DNA of 64,000 nt from Athripsodes cinereus. Taxonomy: Eukaryota > Arthropoda > Insecta > Trichoptera > Leptoceridae. Positions 31,438 through 44,335 of this stretch are shown in pieces; position 1 is the first letter of the stretch; each line of letters begins with the position of its first letter. The position numbers and the translations under genes were made by a program. The notes beneath the pieces are model-generated. The model did no database searches. It was not told the DNA's origin and saw only the letters and a list, made by a program, of their open reading frames with translations. The stretch covers positions 21,397,746 to 21,461,745 of the forward strand of contig OX388324.1 in the NCBI GenBank assembly GCA_947579605.1. Reading direction: 5' to 3'.

Positions 31438-31551
31438 TTAGATAATAAATATTTAAATAAAAAACACTGTTTACTATTATAACAATTTTAATATTATAAC
31501 AATTTTAAATGAAAGTAAACAGTGTTTTTTATTTAAATATTTATTATCTAA
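31438..31551. repeat. Perfect 37-bp inverted repeat
   Basis: TTAGATAATAAATATTTAAA...GTTTAC at 31438-31474 and its exact complement at 31515-31551. The 40-bp spacer contains TATTATAACAATTTTAA twice in tandem. TA-rich ends suggest a tiny MITE or an extruding hairpin. Confidence 0.85.
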
Positions 31552-32329
31552 ATTAAAATGAACTTTCATAGTGTTTCCTCTTCGAAAATCGAAAAGAAAT
31601 TTATCTGTTGAAAATTTTCTCCTCGTACCATACAAACAGAAACTTCACGACACGATAGGTATTACTAATTACTTTTTGTGAGGATGTTTGGGATTAAATG
31701 GCAAGAATTTTAACTCTTATCCGTTCCCTAGGATAAAGTCAGTCAGACGATCTCTACACCCTGCGCGGCCTCCATACAAATACTATGCAAATGCTCACAT
31801 TCCGCGTGATTTATTTATCGTCATTTTACCTATTTAACTACGTCACAACACAATGATTGTGTTTCAATAATAGAAAGGACACTTTCAAAGTTTGGAATAA
31901 TGCTATGTTATTGGTTTTAAACATCACAAAGACCTTAAGATGCATAAAAAAACAATGCGTTTAATAGACAAAAAAAAACAATATAATATATCATTTATGT
32001 TGAAATAATACGCAGTACAAAATGTGTAAATGACAATAGATATAGAAGGATAATATGGAATAGATTGATTAATTGTTTTTGACATTTTTAAATAAAAAAA
32101 GGTATGTACTTAAGTACTTAGAAGAGTCTCAGTAATAAAAAAAGGGTTGTAAAATCTTAAAAATATTATAATGAATGAAATACCATGCAGACGGAAAACA
32201 ATGATGACAATAAAAATAAAAAACCATTATGAAACAAAGAAATGAAACAATAATATGCAATTGTTAAATGCACTAGTGAAGGATGACTCAAATATTTCAA
32301 GGTGAATTGGTAGATACGGTACTTTCTTG
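31552..32329. other. AT-rich DNA with one less AT-rich block
   Basis: 31680-31815 looks unique, with CCTGCGCGGCCTCC and the octamer-like ATGCAAAT (31786), a POU-factor-type site. It is a candidate conserved regulatory block. The rest is AT-rich. Confidence 0.4.
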
Positions 32330-32692
32330 ATGTTTTGTAGCGGCTTGCCTCGATACAGGCATTCGCCTAGTGAGGTTGCTGCGGGTTATGACTGCATAGT
32401 CCTGATTGACTTGCTTGTTCCGGCGCGCACGCTCAGTCACATATCTGTTTTGGCTGCCTGTTATGCATGTTGGATTGGTGTCTTGTTGTTTTTTCTTTTT
32501 TTAATTTTTTGTATAACTTTTGTAATAAATGACAAACTTGTGGGCTTGGTATTATATAGCAAGGGGTTGGATGATGAGTGCGGGTTGAGTGGGATAATGC
32601 ATTGTCTTTGATTTGTGATTGTGTGTATTGTTTCTGTCCATGTGTGTTTTATGACGTTTTGTAATAGTGATGTATAAATAAATAAAAAAAAA
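32330..32692 (+). repeat. Probable LINE 3' region with A-rich tail
   Basis: GC-richer than its surroundings (GGCTTGCCTCGATACAGGC, TTCCGGCGCGCACGCTC), becoming T/G-rich and ending ATGTATAAATAAATAAAAAA. The shift in composition and the terminal A-rich tail fit the 3' UTR of a 5'-truncated LINE. The 94-codon frame inside has no recognised motif. Confidence 0.5.
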
Positions 32693-34480
32693 ATAAAAAA
32701 AAATATTCATTATGGTTTTCAAAATAATTCTTTGTGGTTACGCAATTTAGAGATCACCCAAAAAATTATTATCCAATAGCATTCAAAAAACCATTGTAAA
32801 ACTATTATTCAAAAATAATGCACACTTCAGTGTTTAAAAAAGAATAGTCTATTGTTATTATCGTAGATTATTATTTGTGTATTTAGAAATACATTCTACA
32901 TAGTATGCATTAGTAGAACTTAAATGGTAGTCTTTGAGTTTTTTTTATTATTATTGAAATAAAAAGTGCGAGCTACTACGTGTTACCCATATTTCATTAT
33001 AGGTACTTTTGATTGGACTATAAGGTATGATACCCATAATGTAGTTTTTACGGCACGGGGAGGACAACCTGTATAGTAATTTTATGCAGTTAATTTAGCA
33101 AATAATCGTAAAACAATACACACTATCATACAAGTATTTTATATTACATGATTCATAAGTTGTTTGTAATTTTGTACTGACACGGAGAGGGCGACTTGTA
33201 TATTTATTACACATAGTTTATCTGCTATGTAACTGAATTAGGTTAATTAACCTATAACACATTTATTATAAATTTTTTTTTAAAAAATCTCCATCATAAC
33301 TGGTGATAGAGTATTTGCAGTATCAATTTTATTACCAAAATTTAGCATTTTTTACCAAATCGTTTTTTTATTATTTAGTTAGATTAAATTTTGACATTGT
33401 TTCTTTCACTTAAAGTTTCTGATCGAAAAAATCGTTTTTCTTAGCGAAAATGATGCTGAATTCTGTACAAATGTTGTATCACGATTTCATATGAGAAAAT
33501 CCATTTTCATTGCAAGTATTGCTTCTACTAGCCATTTGATGCAAGGAAACAGATCGAAAAAACTATGTTTCAAAATAAATGTCTGCCATTTGGTCCTCTT
33601 CGTCTATTCCATGTGAGATTACGTGAGAAGAAAGATTTTTATTCAACAAAATGAGATCTTATTGAACACAAAATCTTAAAAAAAATAATGAAATATTGAA
33701 ATCAATGCAGACAAATACGTAATATTATTTGAATAATTTAATTTATTTATGAATGTGCACATGTAAATATGTATTATGTGGGTAAATAAATATAATATAA
33801 TTATTATGTTCACAATTAATAAATTATGTTTTTTCCCACATTTTTGTCAGTAACACTGAAAAAAAGGTCTAATAATGACAAGGTTGTGATTTCATAGATT
33901 CTGTGAAAGATTTATTATATCACTAATGACTACAAAAACTATTTTTTGCTGTAAAATTATTACCTATAATAATGTGACTATACACAATAAAAAAAAAACA
34001 ATTCTTACAAACATAATTTAAACACTTTGTAGAAGTCATCACAGCTGGAATTCATAAAATATAAATGAATACTTTACTCAAAACAGCTGAAATGTGTTGG
34101 TGATTTTAGCGGCCCTAGAGAACGGTCTCCGTATGATTTTTGAAAAAGTTAAATAAAATCGATTCTAAGAACTAAAATCCAACATTTTTTTCATAAATAG
34201 TTTACTGACAAATCATTCCAGGAATAGTAAAAATTATTTGGCAATAAAGTGATATTTAGTAGTATTTTTATTGATTTTTCAATCGATTTTGCCGCGGAGG
34301 CCCCAAAAAACGGATGGCGGTTAAACGTGAATTATTTTTAAAGTAATGATTGATCAATTTTAATATTGCACCTTACTGTGAAAGTGTCACCTCAAAATAA
34401 TTATTAAATTTGAAAACATACAAGTAATTTATTATGGCAGGTACTTACTAAATAACTCCTAATGATAATGTCTCGGCATT
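32693..34480. other. AT-rich DNA flanking the LTR element
   Basis: No gene recognised. Around 33025-33260, CACGGGGAGGACAACCTGTA and ACACGGAGAGGGCGACTTGT are two related short words about 140 bp apart, perhaps old repeats of the RTE-tailed family. The last bases before the LTR are CATT, half of the target-site duplication. Confidence 0.45.
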
Positions 34481-37046
34481 TGTTACGTACACGTCCGCCC
34501 ACCTTGCTACATCCACGGACGAGCACACAAATTGATACGATATCGTCCCACTAGGACGATCGCATCATATCATATTACAAAATTATCACAAGAGAAATTA
34601 TCAAATATTAAAAGAAATGAATTTACATGAATTGTACATAAGAAAAGTATATAAATTGGCTCGTAACCCCCAGCTTCGCTACATACATTTTGCAATGTAC
34701 GTAAGCGAAACACATAGAATATTATATGATAGAGAAAGTTACAATTATGTTTTCAAGTAAAACAGATTAATATTTTGGCTCAAGTTCATGTCTAGGGATG
34801 ATTCTACTTAGTCTGTGCAAGAGGAATGCATTGTGTGTGGGTGTCAGTTACATACTTCAATTATACATATTATACTTACGTAAAGTTCAGAGAATTCTTT
34901 ATCCTTCGGTTTCATCATTTTCTTATGGTCATCATATCATTATAGAATACATAGGTAATTTCAGCAATAATGTTTCTTCTGTTAGTATACTTTATATTGC
35001 AAAGATTCTACTTATATCTTTTCTTGAGTAAAATTATAGATAAATATCTCCAAGTAAACCATCAAAAATTATATCAATTGGAACAAAGATTATCATAAGT
35101 ACATCAGACCTTTCCAAGAAAGTGGATATATTATTTCCATCAGTGGAGCCATTCCTTTAACTCTTTGTTGCTTTCATAGTAAAATAATAGGGTCTTTCAT
35201 CCATTGGTTGATCAAGGAATTGAACCTTTGTGACATAACTACTCCAAGTATAACTAGGTTATTGGAAGACTATATACAAGGAGGCGGAGAGATGTACTTT
35301 AGTATTATTAAGAGTATTGAATCTACTGGCGGGTATATATAAAATGGATCTCAACAGAAAGATATCGGATGGTAAGTGATTTACATTTATTGTGTAAACA
35401 TATACATTACATAACAAGACAGTTATTTTCAAAGTAAATTTGTAGGGAATAACATTCCGTTCAATATACAAAGTTATGAAAGTTATACCATATTCGGACT
35501 GAGACAATAAAACAAACAAGGGCAATTATCAAATACACCATCCTTGGTATTACAATATAAATCAATACCTGGTTTATCAAGTGATTTATAAATATTTAAT
35601 TGGAATCATTCATTCTTCATTCAAACTCAAAATCTTAAATTATTACACAACGGAAAATTAATATACACAACGGAAAATTAATATATAGATAGTTCAATGA
35701 TAATATGAACTCAGTTATGAAAAAATTATCAATATATATACATCATATACAGTAGTAATATAGTCACTTACAGTTAGACTGGCGAGCAGGATAAGAATAA
35801 CACAAAGACAAGTATGTTATTGTTAACGTATTTTGCACTCATAGACGGAAGATGGCAGGATCGTGAAAGAAACATACCCTGATGCTACTATGGCGGTCGC
35901 TGGTTATACTCAAAGACGTACAGGGGTGTGGTGGTGTCAGAATCAGATAGATCCTGTCCTCAGGACGAAGAGATCACTACTTCTCAAGTGATAAGAGCAA
36001 TATTATACGTTACAACACTATTCTCAGTGTCAAAGGAAGAAGGCGTCACTATTTCAATATTCCTTTCAGATATACTCAGCTAGTCTTTTAATCACTCTTT
36101 TGACAAGGGTATGGACCGGAGAAGTTACTAGAGTATTACCCAGTTCACATTGTAATGCGAGTTATATCGGTAAATCACCGCTACGCGATATACTGACTAT
36201 CCGAGGTGAAGCTGTACACGCTGAAGATTTAGGAACACATTCGCAGTTTCAATCAAATTCACAATACTGGGAAAGTAGAAAGAACAGTTTATGTGACTGT
36301 TCATGATTCCTAACATAGAATATTTGTTCAGAAACAATGGATTATCTAATTTCACACGGTTATGAATAATGGCGGCAACAGCAAAAACCACGCCCAAAAC
36401 CAACATATATTGTTATTATACTCAAAACTTCCAATTATTATCATTATCACCACATGAATCGTCATGTATATATAACTCAAAGAGATTATAAGCTTGTCCA
36501 TAACATTATTCAATTTATTAATTACTATTAATTATTAATCGTTACTATTGTTCCTTGATATTGGCGGTAAGATTGGTCGCGCACGTAAAACTAACACAGA
36601 CTTGTAAAGTACATTATTAACGACACACAATAAGGATAGTTTTACATACAATAGAGGGCAACACACTTGTTTATCACATTACGAAGTTAAGTACTATTAC
36701 ATAATTATTGTTATTATTATTATTGTGTCGGAGTTACGCACATCGCTGTTCGCGACTAAGGCGGGAAGGGACAAACCCTTCTTTCGTCCAACCTATGCCA
36801 TGGTTTGCGGGTAACTGAATTTGCTTGCAAGCGACGCGAGGAGGAACAGGCACGTTTAACGGTTATTCTTCAAGGGAATGAGCATCATACGATGTGGTGC
36901 CGTGTGCAGATCGAAGCATCAGCCAGTCACGTGTTCCTTGTAACGTACAATTATTATTATTATTACGGAAGACTCACAGACAACAAATGACTGTAGGAAC
37001 ATTAGCCAGTATGAACTTTTCCGCAGCGATTATTTAATGCGTAGCA
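34481..37046 (-). repeat. 3' LTR (minus-strand element), 2,566 bp
   Basis: Starts TGTTACGTACACG and ends AATGCGTAGCA on the plus strand; read on the minus strand it runs TGCTACGC...GTAACA, with TG/CA ends. It has exactly the length of the other LTR, and I found one difference between them (T at 36462, C at 42457). It contains a 20-bp tandem duplication (ACACAACGGAAAATTAATAT from 35645) and a TTATTATTATTATT run. No long frame is present. Confidence 0.95.
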
Positions 37047-37065
37047 TTCTCCCTTTCGGCCCCTC
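37047..37065 (-). other. Polypurine tract of the LTR element
   Basis: On the minus strand GAGGGGCCGAAAGGGAGAA ends exactly at the TG that begins the 3' LTR. This is the expected plus-strand primer site and fixes the element's orientation. Confidence 0.85.
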
Positions 37066-40000
37066 TTGAAAATTTGAAGAGAAGCGACAAATTTTCAAGT
37101 TCCTCAATTATACAAAAAAAAGTTGAGAACCACTACAAAAATTGTTGAGAACCACTGGTTACATGAAAAGACTGAATACCACTGGTCACATAAAAAAGTT
37201 GAGTACCACTGGTTACACAAAAAGTTGAGAACCATTGGACATAAGCAACTACATAGGTACCCAATTACAGACAAACAATTCAAAAAATGGTAGCTTATAT
37301 ACTATTACAATGTTTCTTACATCCTATAGCCCGTTCAATAATTATTATTAAGCACTCGCGGTAAATTGCCCATAGTCAAAAATGATGCGAACTGTTTTCA
37401 TATTTTGACTTACACTTCTTAATAATAACACAAAATTCACATTGGTTGTTTTAGTACGGGGCTCCTAACAAAAGTTTGAGAGCTACAATCATAACAATAT
37501 AATAGTACATAGAGGTGTGTATATATATAGACAGGTGCATATGTGCATGTATATGAAAAACACAGGTCATGAAAACAACAACTTTAAACATTTTACAATA
37601 CAATTTTAACGAAACTCAGGATCGTTACTACGTTACAAGCTACGGTTCGTTCTACATTGGTGATAAAATTATTCCTTTCAATTTCTCAATATACGTACGT
37701 TTCACTGATGGATTCATTTACTACGATCGACGACAAGTTAACATTTTAAACATGACAAACATATAAAACAAAAGTTACATACTTAAGAAGTTGGTTTACA
37801 TCATTTTCGATTCCAGTTACATGTATCCGGCAAGGGAAAAGTAACATAAAGGGATCTAAATAATTATAAACAATTTTGTATAGATGGAATTAGAGATACC
37901 ACATTTACGCTTCATTTTACCCATTAAGCTTAATAGCACTCATATACAAGTGATTTCATGTACCATGTACCATACAAAGATATTGGCAAAGCACAGAAAG
38001 AAATCATACATAATAAGGACATATACATATTAGAAAAACAATTTACACGCAGACATGACATAATGGTAAATCACGAAAACTGCAATCACATTTACAGTAA
38101 CCGATATTCATTATTGGCGTCAAATCCTTCTACGCATATCACATAGTCACAATTCTCACACAGAGACAGATTTCTCACATAGAGATAATCTCAGAGGGAG
38201 CTACCCTCACACAGGCTTAATACATGACAAATACATTGAACAACTTTCGATCTTTGCTACACAATATACAAGTTACAAGTTCAATAAATTCTTTACATAC
38301 ATCATTATTCAAATTCAACATTTACTTCTTCATACAGGGCTCACCTTTCATAAACAGATTCATACATCATCTTTATTCACTAACATACAATTAATTAAAA
38401 TTATCCCATTGAATATCTGTAGCCAACATTCCACTACAGGTTTTATTCTGTGTCTTTCATAAGCCATTCCGTTCAATGTCAAAATGTTCTATCACATTTT
38501 CCAATGTATTCAAGCAACATAAACAACTTTTACACAAGGTCACAAAATTATTTAATTCAACAAGGATATACCACATCCAAACATTTCCAATTACAATTCA
38601 TAAGAGATTACTACGTGTCCTACACGGAATTAAACGTCATATAAACTCAAACTTCAAAATAATAGGCATGAACGATTAGCAATCACATTGTCTACATTCA
38701 TCAAAAAGAGCATTACGATTTATCTTTCACACATCCAGATAACATCTACTCAATATTGATTACACAAAAGTCACAAAAAAAAGTATTTAAATACATCTCT
38801 CCTATCACGGCTTTACATATTACATAAACATAACTCATTTTTTTATCAAAGAGCGTTCGTTAGTTTACCTTAACGGAATAATTCACTAAACGGACTCAGT
38901 TCTCAAATAAACAAGGCATAGGTTACTTCAATATTTCACGATGGTAATAAGCCGCAAAAGTCACATTATTACATTTCAAGAAAATTAATTACTTCACAAA
39001 AGATAACAAATTCTGTACACGGGGGGTTAATATTCAACAGCAAAAATTCTACATCGTTACATGGTTACTTCTTTATTTCACAAAACTTTTACAAAACATC
39101 ATCCTATTATTTACGTTAATGTCAAAATTTTCATCGATGGTCATCAAAGGGTTAACTGCTTCTTAACTAAATTCAAAATTCAGTTATAGTTCACAACTTG
39201 ACATTAAAAAAAAAATCAATTACTATTTACAAAGGGTTGACAAATTCGGTCATGCTTCACTAAGGGTTAACTGTATTTATATTTCAAATTTCGTGAACGG
39301 TCGTGAAGGTTTAACATTATTCATTTCGATTTATTTTTAACTTTAATTTTCTCAAAACAAAAATATTTGTTTAATATTATTCATCATTATTATTTCGTCA
39401 CATCACTACGTACGCATATATATATTCTTATCAAAATTCTACTACGCATAATTTTATACAACAACGCTCCTTTAATTTTATTTCTCCAAGAGTTCAATAA
39501 AGATATTTATTCCAAATACAACATTTTATTGTTTCAACAATTTAATTCAATCTAATATTTAACTTCGATTTTTACTCTCATCGTTTGAAAATGAATTTAC
39601 TATTAAAATAACATTACAACAAAATTCTGTTTACCGGTAAAACAAAGTTCCTTGTACAATTTGGTTTACTATACACAAACAGCATGGGTACATATTTCGT
39701 TACATTCAAATATTATTTCAACTATACATTTTACCAGTAAAGCGGAGTTCCCGTTTCGCGCGTGAATATTTCTATTACAATGTTGAGGTAGGTTGTATGA
39801 TGTCTCCTTCTCTCTTGCGACGTATAGGTACATACTATACGCTGCATAGTTATGTATACCACCTTTCGCACACCGCTCGTTTCTCGCGACGCACAACTAC
39901 GGTATAATATTATATCCATCCTTACGGCGTTCGATATTATAGATACACACTATTATAATATTCATTATGTTATGTTGGTCGGTTTGCGATGGTACATACT

Positions 40001-40454
40001 ACACGTTGTTTAGGTAGGTATGTATACTGCGGTATAATAATATTATCGGTCTCTACTGATACGATCTTTTCTTAGCGCGCGATGTATTTCGCACGAAGGT
40101 ACATTACCCCGATACAACGACATACGTCCGGCGACAAATTTATCGACGCCTTACTTCATCTCGCGCCCAGTACTTCCTGCTACAAGTTACTAATACCGTC
40201 GTTACAAACATATTCGCGATATACAGAACCACTTTTATTTTAAATACGAACATTTAAATTATCTATTTTACGATTCCTGTTTCATTTTTAAAATTGTTTT
40301 CATATACATACACACATTAAAATTATTACATTTTCAATTAATATCAATACACATTATTACACAATAAAGATAAGAATTCTGAACTTCACGATTAGGCATA
40401 TTCATCACACAACACATTTAAAATTTTAGGGTCTACAACTATGCGAGTTGTACG

Positions 40455-40473
40455 ATCCAGGACGAGCTGCCCA
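40455..40473 (-). other. Putative primer binding site
   Basis: The minus strand reads TT then TGGGCAGCTCGTCCTGGAT immediately after the 5' LTR. The segment GCTCGTCC and GGAT match the 3'-end complement of eukaryotic tRNA-Pro; the fourth-sixth and fourteenth-fifteenth positions differ. Another tRNA could be the real primer. Confidence 0.6.
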
Positions 40474-40475
40474 AA

Positions 40476-43041
40476 TGTTACGTACACGTCCGCCCACCTT
40501 GCTACATCCACGGACGAGCACACAAATTGATACGATATCGTCCCACTAGGACGATCGCATCATATCATATTACAAAATTATCACAAGAGAAATTATCAAA
40601 TATTAAAAGAAATGAATTTACATGAATTGTACATAAGAAAAGTATATAAATTGGCTCGTAACCCCCAGCTTCGCTACATACATTTTGCAATGTACGTAAG
40701 CGAAACACATAGAATATTATATGATAGAGAAAGTTACAATTATGTTTTCAAGTAAAACAGATTAATATTTTGGCTCAAGTTCATGTCTAGGGATGATTCT
40801 ACTTAGTCTGTGCAAGAGGAATGCATTGTGTGTGGGTGTCAGTTACATACTTCAATTATACATATTATACTTACGTAAAGTTCAGAGAATTCTTTATCCT
40901 TCGGTTTCATCATTTTCTTATGGTCATCATATCATTATAGAATACATAGGTAATTTCAGCAATAATGTTTCTTCTGTTAGTATACTTTATATTGCAAAGA
41001 TTCTACTTATATCTTTTCTTGAGTAAAATTATAGATAAATATCTCCAAGTAAACCATCAAAAATTATATCAATTGGAACAAAGATTATCATAAGTACATC
41101 AGACCTTTCCAAGAAAGTGGATATATTATTTCCATCAGTGGAGCCATTCCTTTAACTCTTTGTTGCTTTCATAGTAAAATAATAGGGTCTTTCATCCATT
41201 GGTTGATCAAGGAATTGAACCTTTGTGACATAACTACTCCAAGTATAACTAGGTTATTGGAAGACTATATACAAGGAGGCGGAGAGATGTACTTTAGTAT
41301 TATTAAGAGTATTGAATCTACTGGCGGGTATATATAAAATGGATCTCAACAGAAAGATATCGGATGGTAAGTGATTTACATTTATTGTGTAAACATATAC
41401 ATTACATAACAAGACAGTTATTTTCAAAGTAAATTTGTAGGGAATAACATTCCGTTCAATATACAAAGTTATGAAAGTTATACCATATTCGGACTGAGAC
41501 AATAAAACAAACAAGGGCAATTATCAAATACACCATCCTTGGTATTACAATATAAATCAATACCTGGTTTATCAAGTGATTTATAAATATTTAATTGGAA
41601 TCATTCATTCTTCATTCAAACTCAAAATCTTAAATTATTACACAACGGAAAATTAATATACACAACGGAAAATTAATATATAGATAGTTCAATGATAATA
41701 TGAACTCAGTTATGAAAAAATTATCAATATATATACATCATATACAGTAGTAATATAGTCACTTACAGTTAGACTGGCGAGCAGGATAAGAATAACACAA
41801 AGACAAGTATGTTATTGTTAACGTATTTTGCACTCATAGACGGAAGATGGCAGGATCGTGAAAGAAACATACCCTGATGCTACTATGGCGGTCGCTGGTT
41901 ATACTCAAAGACGTACAGGGGTGTGGTGGTGTCAGAATCAGATAGATCCTGTCCTCAGGACGAAGAGATCACTACTTCTCAAGTGATAAGAGCAATATTA
42001 TACGTTACAACACTATTCTCAGTGTCAAAGGAAGAAGGCGTCACTATTTCAATATTCCTTTCAGATATACTCAGCTAGTCTTTTAATCACTCTTTTGACA
42101 AGGGTATGGACCGGAGAAGTTACTAGAGTATTACCCAGTTCACATTGTAATGCGAGTTATATCGGTAAATCACCGCTACGCGATATACTGACTATCCGAG
42201 GTGAAGCTGTACACGCTGAAGATTTAGGAACACATTCGCAGTTTCAATCAAATTCACAATACTGGGAAAGTAGAAAGAACAGTTTATGTGACTGTTCATG
42301 ATTCCTAACATAGAATATTTGTTCAGAAACAATGGATTATCTAATTTCACACGGTTATGAATAATGGCGGCAACAGCAAAAACCACGCCCAAAACCAACA
42401 TATATTGTTATTATACTCAAAACTTCCAATTATTATCATTATCACCACATGAATCGCCATGTATATATAACTCAAAGAGATTATAAGCTTGTCCATAACA
42501 TTATTCAATTTATTAATTACTATTAATTATTAATCGTTACTATTGTTCCTTGATATTGGCGGTAAGATTGGTCGCGCACGTAAAACTAACACAGACTTGT
42601 AAAGTACATTATTAACGACACACAATAAGGATAGTTTTACATACAATAGAGGGCAACACACTTGTTTATCACATTACGAAGTTAAGTACTATTACATAAT
42701 TATTGTTATTATTATTATTGTGTCGGAGTTACGCACATCGCTGTTCGCGACTAAGGCGGGAAGGGACAAACCCTTCTTTCGTCCAACCTATGCCATGGTT
42801 TGCGGGTAACTGAATTTGCTTGCAAGCGACGCGAGGAGGAACAGGCACGTTTAACGGTTATTCTTCAAGGGAATGAGCATCATACGATGTGGTGCCGTGT
42901 GCAGATCGAAGCATCAGCCAGTCACGTGTTCCTTGTAACGTACAATTATTATTATTATTACGGAAGACTCACAGACAACAAATGACTGTAGGAACATTAG
43001 CCAGTATGAACTTTTCCGCAGCGATTATTTAATGCGTAGCA
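40476..43041 (-). repeat. 5' LTR (minus-strand element), 2,566 bp
   Basis: Same length and boundaries as the copy at 34481-37046, offset by 5,995 bp. The promoter for the element should lie here, transcribed leftward. Followed on the right by the second CATT of the target duplication. Confidence 0.95.
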
Positions 43042-43624
43042 CATTATAGGTACAGGTAAGAAAGGCAATTACGCAAAAGGACTTTTCATTATTTTGTACC
43101 TGAGTAGGTATACATTCATATCATTTAATACTTGTATATAAGTATATATCTCCCGAAAAAGTCGTTCTAAATTCGAAATATATCTTTTGCAGTCATATTT
43201 TTACTAATGCTTATGTAAACAGAAGGGTAACTACTTTTGACGTAATCTTATATTTAAGATATAAAAATGATAAAATATTAGGTAGGTACTCGAAATATCT
43301 ACTTACTGGTGCTATCGCTAAATCTTAGAAGCTTAGTTTGTGGATTGTAGGTAATTGATATCTACAAAGTTCACATACTGCAGATGAAAGTTAAATAGTT
43401 AAGAAGGTCTGCGTCACTTATTTAATTAAATTATTTATTTATTAATCATTAATAGCACATACACTACAGGCAATATATTATGTAGTATTGTAGGTATATG
43501 CATAAAAACAAACAATGTAGGCAAAGAAGGTATTAATATTATATCGCCCTATTTATAAGTGCACACGCTTATAATAAATTATAAAGGGTTATTATGCATA
43601 TACTAACTTACTATATTATTATTA
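43042..43624. other. AT-rich DNA, nothing recognised
   Basis: Before the LTR insertion this was continuous with 34480 (reconstructed junction GGCATTATAGG). Confidence 0.5.
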
Positions 43625-43692
43625 TTCTAAAAATATCACCCTGCACTGAGACCATAACAGCTTTTGGCCAAGGCGATCTCAGTAGGAATGTG
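43625..43692 (-). repeat. LINE 3' end, 5'-truncated
   Basis: The reverse complement matches 30190-30262 (GAGATCGCCTTGGCCAAAAG, CTGTTATGGTCTCAGTGCAG). It ends in ATAATAATAA read on the minus strand. Confidence 0.7.
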
Positions 43693-43942
43693 TATTTGTG
43701 TCGTAATAAATGAGACATTCAGGATAAGTGGCATATTTCACAACTGCTAAATGAAAGGTGTCAAATAATGTCAAATTTATGACGATTAATAAATATCTGC
43801 CTTTTAAGGCTTGTCAAATTAATTATTCGTTAGTCTTAAAAATAATTAAACTCGATAATAAGATTTTTCCCATATTTATTACAATAACGGTCAATATCTT
43901 CTATTTCCTACCTGTGGTTTAATATTAATTTACATAATATAT

Positions 43943-44105
43943 AACATCACATTATTTCCCACAAATGTCGTAGCCAGCGGGTTAACCAAATGTAATCAAC
44001 ATGCTAGTTGTTATCTTCGTACCAATAAAAATTAAGATATTCAAGATCGGCGGCTTTACTCATCGCTGAATTGAAGATCTTGAATAACTTAGTCGGGAGC
44101 TCTTA
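43943..44105 (-). repeat. RTE-tailed SINE-like repeat, partial
   Basis: TTTCCCACAAATGTCGTAGC, CAGCGGGTTAACC, CAACATGCTAGTTGTTATCT and CTCATCGCTGAATTG. A decayed second piece (GAGACATTCAGGATAAGTGG) lies at about 43710. Confidence 0.65.
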
Positions 44106-44149
44106 TTTTACAGGTTTAATTTTTATCAAATTGTTAATATGATATTTCC

Positions 44150-44335
44150 GGTATTTTGAACCCTACATTTGAACCTAATTCGTCGCTATACTGGATATTA
44201 AGGTTGCTGATTTTTTCCAGGATTAAACTATCAAGCTTTTGTGTGATCAAAACTTATAATATGGAGACTAAACTATTTGTATTATGCTGAGAAGTGCGAA
44301 TAGCAATTTTACTGCCACGTGAAAAAAATGATATA
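44150..44335 (+). repeat. 3' tail of the R4/Dong-like LINE
   Basis: CCGGTATTTTGAACCCTAC, GGATATTAAGG, TTCCAGGATTAAACTATCA, GCTTTTGTGTGATC and ATGCTGAGAAGTG match 6090-6270 with many substitutions. The oldest-looking of the four copies. Confidence 0.65.

Larger units (their letters stand above)
37047..40475 (-). other. Non-coding interior of the LTR element
   Basis: A- and C-rich on the plus strand, with no protein motif. Near the 3' LTR, 37119-37250 holds four degenerate ~30-bp repeats around GTTGAGAACCACTGGTTACA. At 39170-39310 the word AAGGGTTAACTG recurs. The leader next to the primer site (about 39650-40440) is richer in CG words (TCTCGCGACGCAC, CTTAGCGCGCGATG) and could hold packaging structure; that is inference only. 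Confidence 0.8.
34481..43041 (-). mobile_element. Young non-coding LTR retrotransposon (LARD-like), 8,561 bp
   Basis: Two 2,566-bp LTRs flank a 3,429-bp interior. The 4-bp target-site duplication CATT is intact (34477-34480 and 43042-43045). Orientation is shown by GAGGGGCCGAAAGGGAGAA, a purine tract directly upstream of the 3' LTR on the minus strand (37047-37065), and by TGGGCAGCTCGTCCTGGAT two bases after the 5' LTR (40473 downward), which resembles a tRNA-Pro-type primer binding site with a few differences. The interior has no frame above 75 codons and no gag, protease, RT or integrase motif on either strand. It must have been moved by proteins of another element. Large LTRs plus a non-coding interior fit a large retrotransposon derivative (LARD). 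Confidence 0.93.

Noticed and set aside
34798..35031. Repeated 77- and 88-codon frames present twice, 6 kb apart
   Set aside because: They are identical because they lie in the two LTRs; no signal, domain or codon pattern supports a protein.
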